Positions 1 to 5,358 of a DNA stretch of 7,951 nt are shown here, piece after piece (position 1 is the stretch's first letter; the number at the start of each line of letters is the position of its first letter). Under the pieces are notes generated by a model. That model did not search any database. It saw only the letters and a program-made list of their open reading frames with translations, and had not been told where the DNA came from. Source of the stretch: Alphaproteobacteria bacterium (GTDB lineage Bacteria; Pseudomonadota; Alphaproteobacteria; Rhizobiales; Devosiaceae); contig JAJRRJ010000033.1 in assembly GCA_024279575.1 (NCBI GenBank), positions 1 through 7,951 of the forward strand, in the 5' to 3' direction. The position numbers were made by a program, and so were the translations under genes.

Positions 1-452
1 AGGTGAGTTGAATTGCGCAAAGTTGCCGCAATCTGTTCCACAGGGCGATCTATTGCATCCCTGATACCACCGATACCGGTATAAGCTGAGCTCCCTTCAG
101 CATAAATCCCTTCGCTACCCAGGAAATCCCAGCCATGGCATGTTTTACAACGCCAGGTTGCAGGACCCGATTTCTGGCCAATATCAGGATAGCTCGGATG
201 AGTTCCGCGTGGCTCTGCCACATCAAGTGCAACCCACCAGTTGTCATAAATACGACCACCAATAGCAAGCGTCCAAGCTTCTTCCGGGTTGGTTGGAACA
301 CCGTGAACAAAGTCTGGAGAACCAGAGCTAAACTCATAGTCTCCGATTTCACGATTTTCTTCATCATCACCACTTGCTAATATAGAACCTGTTGATCCCA
401 AAAGCAAAATTGAAGTTGCTGCCGCAATGGCAGCGCCTTGAAGTAGTTTCAT
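1..452 (-). CDS. Exported c-type cytochrome, 3' end outside the window
   Basis: Reading leftward from the ATG at 452, an open frame gives 150 residues before the window edge. The N-terminus is a signal peptide: M-K-L-L, then an Ala/Leu-rich core, with likely cleavage near residue 26 (ILA-SGDDEE). The mature part is therefore periplasmic. Residues 102-106 are CKTCH, a CxxCH covalent haem-c site (positions 149-135). Before it lies a Trp/Tyr-rich segment: GGRIYDNWW at residues 65-73, THPSYP at 84-89 and WRC at 100-102. The axial methionine expected downstream in class I cytochromes would lie outside the window. The start is supported by the Shine-Dalgarno sequence AAGGGGG (463-457), 4 nt before the ATG. 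The protein is presumably an electron carrier or the haem domain of a periplasmic oxidoreductase. Its partner and substrate cannot be told from what is visible. It is divergent from the helicase gene. Confidence 0.87.
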   Translation of the reverse strand, partial: MKLLQGAAIAAATSILLLGSTGSILASGDDEENREIGDYEFSSGSPDFVHGVPTNPEEAWTLAIGGRIYDNWWVALDVAEPRGTHPSYPDIGQKSGPATWRCKTCHGWDFLGSEGIYAEGSSAYTGIGGIRDAIDRPVEQIAATLRNSTH

Positions 453-482
453 GTTACCCCCTTGTTATTATCTCTCTTCTAA

Positions 483-518
483 CACCATTACTATACGAGT
501 AACATTTGCGTTACACAA
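483..518 (-). promoter_or_regulatory. Probable promoter of the cytochrome gene, with a dyad in the spacer
   Basis: On the minus strand a -35-like TTGTGT (518-513) and a -10-like TATAGT (495-490, five of six consensus bases) are separated by exactly 17 bp. The expected start point near 483 leaves a leader of about 30 nt containing the Shine-Dalgarno sequence. The spacer holds an inverted repeat, GTAAC-N6-GTTAC (499-514), that overlaps the inner edge of the -35 box. This is a position suited to repressor binding. No regulator family can be assigned. Boxes were identified by eye only. Confidence 0.45.
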
Positions 519-592
519 GTCTGCACATTTTTTAAGCATCAAAAACAAGCCCTGTTCATTGACAAACTAGGAAAAACACGCACTCGCGCGCA

Positions 593-621
593 TATACAAA
601 TGCCCCATTGCCCCCTATATT
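593..621 (+). promoter_or_regulatory. Candidate promoter for the uvrD-type helicase
   Basis: A -10-like TATATT (616-621, five of six consensus bases) lies 17 bp downstream of TATACA (593-598, four of six matches to TTGACA). Initiation near 628 would leave a leader of about 30 nt before the ATG at 660. A perfect TTGACA also occurs at 559-564 but has no -10 box at suitable distance. The stretch between this promoter and the cytochrome promoter (519-592) shows nothing else I can identify. Confidence 0.3.
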
Positions 622-659
622 AGCACGAGAACAAAAAGTGATTCTACCCCGTTTCATTG

Positions 660-3038
660 ATGATAAAGACCTGCAATCAAATGAATAACTCAACATCCCT
701 GCCTTCATCCGACAGCCTGAGTACCCCTGATTCGACAGGCCCCATAACTTCTCAACTCAACGCCAGCGCACCAAACTATCTGAATGGATTGAACGAAGAA
801 CAGCGCATGGCGGTCCTGATGACGGAGGGGCCGGTGCTTGCCTTAGCTGGGGCTGGCACGGGAAAAACGCGTGTCCTTACCACCCGAATTGCACACCTTT
901 TAGCCACACGAAAAGCCCGCGGTCACGAAATTCTTTCAGTAACCTTCACCAACAAAGCGGCGCGGGAAATGAAAGAACGGGTCGGAAAAATCATAGGCGC
1001 CGCGGTTGAAGGCATGCCATGGCTTGGAACCTTTCACTCAATTGGTGCAAAAATTCTTCGCCGCCATGCCGAATTGGTTGGGCTGAAGTCCAATTTCACA
1101 ATTCTTGATACCGACGATCAAATCCGCCTGATAAAGCAACTTTTATCCGCTCAACAGATTGATGAAAAGCGTTGGCCCGCCCGCCAGTTTGCGATCCTGA
1201 TGGACGGCTGGAAAAATCGCGGGCTTTTGCCCAAAGACGTTGGCCCAACTGAAATCGGCATGTTTGGCAATGGCAAGGCCGACAATATTTATAAGGACTA
1301 TCAGGCCCGTCTTAAAACCCTCAACGCCGCCGATTTTGGCGACCTTCTGCTGGAAGGCATCCGATTGTTTCGCGAAAACCCTGACGTGCTGGCACAATAC
1401 CATGCCCGTTTGAAATATATGCTGGTTGATGAATATCAGGATAGCAACGTCGCCCAATATCTCTGGCTGCGCCTTTTGGCCCAAGGCAAACCCGCCAGCA
1501 AAGCCAACATCTGCGTTGTGGGGGATGATGATCAGTCAATCTATGGTTGGCGCGGTGCAGAAGTTGATAATATCCTCAGGTTTGAAATTGACTTTCCCGG
1601 CGCAAAAGTTGTTCGCCTTGAAAAAAACTACCGCTCTACCGCCAATATCCTCAAGGCCGCCTCTCATCTGATTGCCCACAATGAAAACCGGCTTGGCAAA
1701 ACCCTGCAAACCGATGTGGGTGATGAGGGGGAAAAGCTGGGTGTCACCTCCCTGTGGGACAGCGAAGAGGAAGCGCGCCATGTGGGGGAGGAAATCGAGC
1801 AATATCAGCGCAAGGGCGACACCCTTAATTCCATGGCCATCCTGGTGCGCACCTCGGCCCAGATGCGCTCATTTGAAGAGCGTTTTATCACCCTTGGTCT
1901 GAATTACCGTGTCATTGGTGGCGCCCGTTTTTATGAGCGACGCGAAATCCGCGATGCCCTTGCCTATCTCCGCATAACGGCCCAGAACACAGACGATCTG
2001 GCATTTGAGCGCATCGTCAACGTGCCAAAACGCGGCCTTGGGGACGCCACAGTAAAAATCCTGCATGAAGCTGCCCGTAGTCAAAACATTCCAATTATGA
2101 CAGCCACCCGACAACTGTTGGAAACCGATGATCTCAAGGCGCGCCCCCGCACAATATTGCGGGCATTGCTCGCCCAGTTTGATGGTTGGGCAGAACAGGC
2201 CCGCACGTTGCCCCACCACGAGTTGGCGCAAATCGTTTTGGACGAAAGCGGCTACACCGCCATGTGGCAAAATCAAAAGAGCGCCGATGCGCCGGGGCGC
2301 CTTGAAAACCTCAAAGAACTCGTGCGCGCCATGGAGGATTTTGAAAGCCTTGGCGGGTTTCTCGAACATATCGCTTTGGTGATGGACAAGGACGCCGCCG
2401 ACAGTGACGATGCCGTCTCCATCATGACCCTGCACGCAGCTAAAGGGCTGGAATTTAGAACAGTCTTTCTACCCGGCTGGGAAGATGGCCTGTTCCCCTC
2501 CCAGCGCTCGCTCGATGAAAATGGCCGCGTAGGCCTTGAGGAAGAACGCCGCCTCGCCTATGTGGGCATTACCCGCGCCCGCCAGCGCGCCCGCATCTCT
2601 TTGGCGCAAAACCGACGCACTCACGGCTTGTGGAACTCGGCTTTGCCCTCGCGCTTTTTAGATGAACTCCCCGCTGAAGTTGTGGAAGTCACCGACACCG
2701 GCTCCTCCTATGGCGGCTATAATTACGGAGGTCAGAAAACCGCCAGTCGCTTTGACACTTCCGACCCGTTCCAAAGCAATTACGAAACCCCGGGCTGGAA
2801 ACGCGCCCAGAGGCAAAAATCCTCCCGTACCACACCGGGACCAAAAACAATTGAAGGCGAACTCGTCGTCCGCTCAACAAATGCTGGTGCAAATTCCCCA
2901 TTTTCAATTGGCCAGACCGTACTGCACCTGAAATTCGGCGCTGGCGAAGTGCAGGCGATTGAAGGCAATAAATTGACGATACTGTTTGAAAGTGTGGGAA
3001 AAAAGAAGGTTTTGGATAGCTTTGTGAAGGTGGGGTGA
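660..3038 (+). CDS. uvrD: UvrD/PcrA-family superfamily 1A DNA helicase
   Basis: This is an ATP-dependent 3'-5' DNA helicase of 792 residues, of the type used in nucleotide excision and mismatch repair and to dislodge proteins from DNA. All SF1A motifs are intact: Q motif at 45-48 (NEEQ), Walker A AGAGTGKT (63-70), Ia TFTNKAA (95-101), Ib GTFHS (123-127), Walker B DEYQD (257-261), III GDDDQSIYGWRGA (288-300), IV NYRST (323-327), V TLHAAKGLEF (590-599) and VI EEERRLAYVGITRAR (627-641). The last 45 or so residues (FSIGQTVLHLKFGAGEV onward) form the Tudor-like tail of PcrA/UvrD, which contacts RNA polymerase in studied homologues. The first 38 residues are a Ser/Thr/Asn-rich, probably disordered extension. 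The start is uncertain: ATG 660 is preceded by an in-frame TTG (657) and followed by another ATG (681), and none has a good Shine-Dalgarno sequence. Rep is a less likely name because of the tail. Confidence 0.96.
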   Translation: MIKTCNQMNNSTSLPSSDSLSTPDSTGPITSQLNASAPNYLNGLNEEQRMAVLMTEGPVLALAGAGTGKTRVLTTRIAHLLATRKARGHEILSVTFTNKAAREMKERVGKIIGAAVEGMPWLGTFHSIGAKILRRHAELVGLKSNFTILDTDDQIRLIKQLLSAQQIDEKRWPARQFAILMDGWKNRGLLPKDVGPTEIGMFGNGKADNIYKDYQARLKTLNAADFGDLLLEGIRLFRENPDVLAQYHARLKYMLVDEYQDSNVAQYLWLRLLAQGKPASKANICVVGDDDQSIYGWRGAEVDNILRFEIDFPGAKVVRLEKNYRSTANILKAASHLIAHNENRLGKTLQTDVGDEGEKLGVTSLWDSEEEARHVGEEIEQYQRKGDTLNSMAILVRTSAQMRSFEERFITLGLNYRVIGGARFYERREIRDALAYLRITAQNTDDLAFERIVNVPKRGLGDATVKILHEAARSQNIPIMTATRQLLETDDLKARPRTILRALLAQFDGWAEQARTLPHHELAQIVLDESGYTAMWQNQKSADAPGRLENLKELVRAMEDFESLGGFLEHIALVMDKDAADSDDAVSIMTLHAAKGLEFRTVFLPGWEDGLFPSQRSLDENGRVGLEEERRLAYVGITRARQRARISLAQNRRTHGLWNSALPSRFLDELPAEVVEVTDTGSSYGGYNYGGQKTASRFDTSDPFQSNYETPGWKRAQRQKSSRTTPGPKTIEGELVVRSTNAGANSPFSIGQTVLHLKFGAGEVQAIEGNKLTILFESVGKKKVLDSFVKVG

Positions 3039-3047
3039 TCCTGCCCA

Positions 3048-3144
3048 GTCATTGCGAGCGCCTCTTTTGCGCGCAGCAATCCAGAACCATTCACACCAAA
3101 GCCACCAATCTGGATTGCTTCGTCATTTAATTCCTCGCAATGAC
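3048..3144. repeat. Nested palindromic intergenic repeat
   Basis: Two nested perfect inverted repeats fill the convergent gap. The outer arms are GTCATTGCGAG (3048-3058) and CTCGCAATGAC (3134-3144). The inner arms are AGCAATCCAGA (3075-3085) and TCTGGATTGCT (3109-3119). The arm sequences match, from memory, a widespread family of short palindromic elements in alphaproteobacteria that are often mistranslated into peptides such as CEELNDEAIQ and LLRAKEALAMTG. Exactly those strings appear when the minus strand is translated here. The element begins 9 nt after the helicase stop and ends 8 nt before the stop of the convergent membrane-protein gene. RNA from either strand could fold into a long hairpin, so it may limit read-through between the two genes. 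It lacks the U-tract of a canonical intrinsic terminator. Confidence 0.82.
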
Positions 3145-3152
3145 GAATCCCC

Positions 3153-4136
3153 TCACTCAGCCATCGCCTGACACATGCGCGGGATCGCATTATAAATCAA
3201 TGATTGTTGCGCCGACAGGTCTTCCAGCATTGATGCCTCAAACAGGTTATTATCCAACATCATGTCGGTCGCACACGAACAATAAGCCTCTGCAGCGCCT
3301 TCCTTACCTTCCGGTTCAATATAAGACGCAACACAATTTCCCTTGAAAATCTGCGCCTGTTCTTCAACGCTCACTTTCCCCGGTTCCAGCCAATAAGCCA
3401 GAGGTGTAATAATCCCGAACAAAATCGGCTGATGAATGAGGTAAATAAGCAAGCTCCAGCGCCCCGCTTTGACCAGCCCGTCAAACCACCGGTTTTGCAT
3501 TTGAAACGAAAGCGCTTGCCTACCAGTTTTCCATGCCAAAATGACACGCATCAACACAATGCCGCTCAAGACAAACCCCAAACCAGGAAACATCGGCACC
3601 AGATCCTGCGTATATGGCTCCACCGTCCAGAACCCGATCCAGGTGAGGTATTTAACGTTAAACGCGTCAGATTGATAAACAAACATACCCCCGAGGAAAA
3701 TCACCGCCAGCACCACCACAACCCAGATGGGCGCGCGTACAAAAAATACACCGATCAGCGAAAATACCGCCAGCGCATGTAAAATACCGAAATATACAAC
3801 CCCTTCGGCAAACGCCGCATAGGTGCCGATGGACACCACAAGTGCCGCAGCCGCCAAAATCCCAAACCGTTTCCAGAATGCCCCCCAATAGGTTTTTTCA
3901 CTATGGGCCAGCACCAGCGAAACCCCGGCAAGGATCAAAAAGCTGGCCACCAACACTTTGGCAAAGGCCAGCCAGAGCATGTCAAATACCGGATCGGTGG
4001 AGGTAAACTGGAAATAGCGCAGGTCCCACACAATGTGATAAATCACTACGCCAATAATGGCCAATCCGCGCGCCGCATCAACCAATCCGAAACGTGGTTT
4101 TTTCACTACGATTCCATCTGTTTTACTGGTAACCAT
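3153..4136 (-). CDS. DUF1624/HGSNAT-type membrane protein with four-cysteine tail
   Basis: This is a 327-residue polytopic inner-membrane protein of the heparan-alpha-glucosaminide N-acetyltransferase-like (DUF1624) family. Family members are thought to carry acyl groups across the membrane; the bacterial substrate is unknown. The family signature is visible in helix 1: D20, R23-G24, H34 and W37-D38. I count about seven hydrophobic helices (roughly 20-42, 52-76, 91-108, 113-132, 136-154, 180-201, 226-249). Arg/Lys-rich segments at 5-15, 78-90 and 197-226 fit a cytoplasmic N-terminus and a periplasmic C-terminus. After helix 7 comes a soluble tail (253-327) with C268, C286, C288 and C322. The ATG at 4136 has only a weak GGAA upstream, so the start is moderately certain; an in-frame GTG at codon 11 is an alternative. 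The gene is convergent with uvrD and divergent from prmA. Confidence 0.88.
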   Translation of the reverse strand: MVTSKTDGIVVKKPRFGLVDAARGLAIIGVVIYHIVWDLRYFQFTSTDPVFDMLWLAFAKVLVASFLILAGVSLVLAHSEKTYWGAFWKRFGILAAAALVVSIGTYAAFAEGVVYFGILHALAVFSLIGVFFVRAPIWVVVVLAVIFLGGMFVYQSDAFNVKYLTWIGFWTVEPYTQDLVPMFPGLGFVLSGIVLMRVILAWKTGRQALSFQMQNRWFDGLVKAGRWSLLIYLIHQPILFGIITPLAYWLEPGKVSVEEQAQIFKGNCVASYIEPEGKEGAAEAYCSCATDMMLDNNLFEASMLEDLSAQQSLIYNAIPRMCQAMAE

Positions 4137-4226
4137 AGTGCGAGCAATTCCATTTTTATGCCGTATGTTGCGCTAGAATAACTAACAGACAATCAGATTT
4201 CCACCACTTCAATTTTAGGTGTACCC
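4137..4226. promoter_or_regulatory. Divergent promoter region, membrane-protein gene / prmA
   Basis: This 90 bp gap must carry both outward promoters. On the plus strand a -10-like TAGAAT (4174-4179, five of six consensus bases) has no good -35 box at 16-18 bp. For prmA the Shine-Dalgarno sequence AGGTG (4217-4221), 5 nt before the ATG at 4227, is clear. On the minus strand only weak boxes are visible. I see no operator-like dyad. Confidence 0.35.
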
Positions 4227-5093
4227 ATGGACAATTCACAAATCACCACCCCCCTGTCCAAGGATCAGGCCTATGCACTGGTGGATGCGGTTTCAGAACA
4301 CGAAGACCTGACCCTTGCCGCTTCAGCCTATGAAGATAAAAACGGCAATTGGATGTTTGAAGCCACCTGTGAAGGAAAACCCGACATTGAAGCCTTCAAC
4401 ACCATTGTTGCCAAAGCCCTGAATGGAAAAGTCGCTTTTTCCATTGAAAAAATCGACCCTGATATAGACTGGATTGCGAAATCCCTTGAAGGACTGCCCC
4501 CGGTGAGTGCAGGTGGGTTTTTCGTTCACGCAGGCCACAATATTTCTGAACTGCCCGTAGGACTTATTCCAGTTCACATCGAAGCAGCACAGGCGTTTGG
4601 CACCGGTCACCATCAAACAACTGCGGGGTGCCTTGAGGCAATTTTTGGCATCCTGAAATCAAAACGCCCAAAAAAAATCCTTGATGTGGGCACCGGCACC
4701 GGTGTGTTGGCCATCGCATTGGCCAAACGGCTCAAAACAAAAATTGTCGCCAGCGACATTGACCCCATTGCGGTCAAAACCACCAAAGACAATGCCCGGC
4801 TCAACAAGGTGAAAAAGTGGATCAAACCGGTACTTGCAACGGGTTTGAATAGCAAAAAAATCAGAAAAAGAGGGCGCTACAACTTGATTGTCGCCAATAT
4901 TCTTGCCGGACCGCTTGCGGATCTGGCCCCCGATATATCCGCTGCTTCAAAAAAAGGCGCTGATATTGTTTTGTCGGGAATTCTCAATACGCAGGCAGCA
5001 AATGTAATCGCCGCCTACGAGAAAAATGGCATTGTTCTTAACCGGCGCATTATCCTTAAAGAGTGGACTACGCTGGTTATGGAAAAACTCTAA
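4227..5093 (+). CDS. prmA: Ribosomal protein L11 methyltransferase
   Basis: PrmA uses S-adenosylmethionine to methylate ribosomal protein L11 in the cytoplasm. The 288-residue length is close to the roughly 290 usual for the family. The N-terminal part (1-105) is the poorly conserved L11-recognition domain. The catalytic domain carries the family signature AFGTGHHQTT (123-132), SAM-binding motif I ILDVGTGTG (151-159), the acidic ribose-binding turn ASDIDP (175-180) and the PrmA-specific VANILAGPL (222-230). Asn219 stands where many homologues have Asp (YNLI instead of YDLI). A lysine/arginine-rich stretch (194-217) precedes it. The start is set by AGGTG 5 nt upstream. There is an A8 run at 4670-4677 inside the gene but the frame is intact. 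The stop TAA overlaps by 4 nt the stop of a small gene on the opposite strand. Confidence 0.96.
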   Translation: MDNSQITTPLSKDQAYALVDAVSEHEDLTLAASAYEDKNGNWMFEATCEGKPDIEAFNTIVAKALNGKVAFSIEKIDPDIDWIAKSLEGLPPVSAGGFFVHAGHNISELPVGLIPVHIEAAQAFGTGHHQTTAGCLEAIFGILKSKRPKKILDVGTGTGVLAIALAKRLKTKIVASDIDPIAVKTTKDNARLNKVKKWIKPVLATGLNSKKIRKRGRYNLIVANILAGPLADLAPDISAASKKGADIVLSGILNTQAANVIAAYEKNGIVLNRRIILKEWTTLVMEKL

Positions 5094-5212
5094 AACCGGT
5101 TATCCAGATTGAACTGTTTGCGATAATGAGCAACGTTGCGCGCAGTGGAGCGCATGCGACCTTCAATAACCGCATCAAACGCACGCACAAATATATTTTT
5201 ACTATTTGTCAT
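5090..5212 (-). CDS. Small conserved-looking 40-aa basic protein
   Basis: A short leftward gene starts at ATG 5212 and stops at TAG (5092-5090). It begins MTNSKNIFVRAFDAVIEG and ends YRKQFNLDNRF. A good Shine-Dalgarno, GGAAG, lies 7 nt before the ATG. The product is basic (about eight Lys/Arg against four acidic residues) and amphipathic, with F8, F12, V15 and I16 on one face and an Arg-rich middle (RMRSTAR). There is no signal peptide or membrane segment. It is reminiscent of the small Arg-rich proteins common in Hyphomicrobiales (DUF1127-like and RAF.A..E.R types), but I cannot place it in a named family. It fills the space after prmA and is divergent from the aminopeptidase gene. Function unknown; it is below the size cut-off of many gene finders. 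Confidence 0.68.
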   Translation of the reverse strand: MTNSKNIFVRAFDAVIEGRMRSTARNVAHYRKQFNLDNRF

Positions 5213-5358
5213 ATTATTTCTTCCGATTTTCCTGCCAACAATTGCCGCCAAACTCAGCGACGCCTTTAACTTAAGATATCGGATTGTTCTCAGTTAGCCC
5301 TTGCAACGCGCATCAGATATGCCATCCTCACATGGCAGATATTCAAGAGGATTGCGGA
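5213..5358. promoter_or_regulatory. Divergent leader region, small gene / aminopeptidase P
   Basis: This 146 bp gap separates the small leftward gene from the aminopeptidase. Minus-strand GGAAG just outside 5212 serves the small gene. On the plus strand TTGCCG (5242-5247) and TTTAAC (5265-5270) have 17 bp spacing but match the consensus poorly. Nearer the aminopeptidase a dyad, TGCCAT-N6-ATGGCA (5320-5337), sits just before its Shine-Dalgarno sequence AAGAGG (5345-5350). This could be a leader hairpin or a binding site. Confidence 0.3.

Noticed and set aside
499..514. FNR/Anr or CRP site in the cytochrome promoter
   Set aside because: GTAAC-N6-GTTAC does not match TTGAT-N4-ATCAA or TGTGA-N6-TCACA; kept only as an unassigned dyad.
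559..564. Perfect TTGACA upstream of the helicase
   Set aside because: No -10-like hexamer at 16-18 bp; the closest AT-rich hexamer is about 28 bp away.
1869..2435. Leftward open frame of 188 codons inside the helicase gene
   Set aside because: Lies antisense to well-conserved helicase sequence between motifs IV and V, with no recognisable domain.
2780..3190. Leftward open frame of 136 codons spanning the uvrD end and the repeat
   Set aside because: Its peptide contains the stereotyped translation of the palindromic repeat (CEELNDEAIQ, LLRAKEALAMTG) and the rest is antisense to the helicase; it is a false gene.
5284..5358. N-terminal extension of aminopeptidase P from a TTG start
   Set aside because: The 25 added residues show no family similarity and have no ribosome-binding site, whereas ATG 5359 has AAGAGG at 8 nt.
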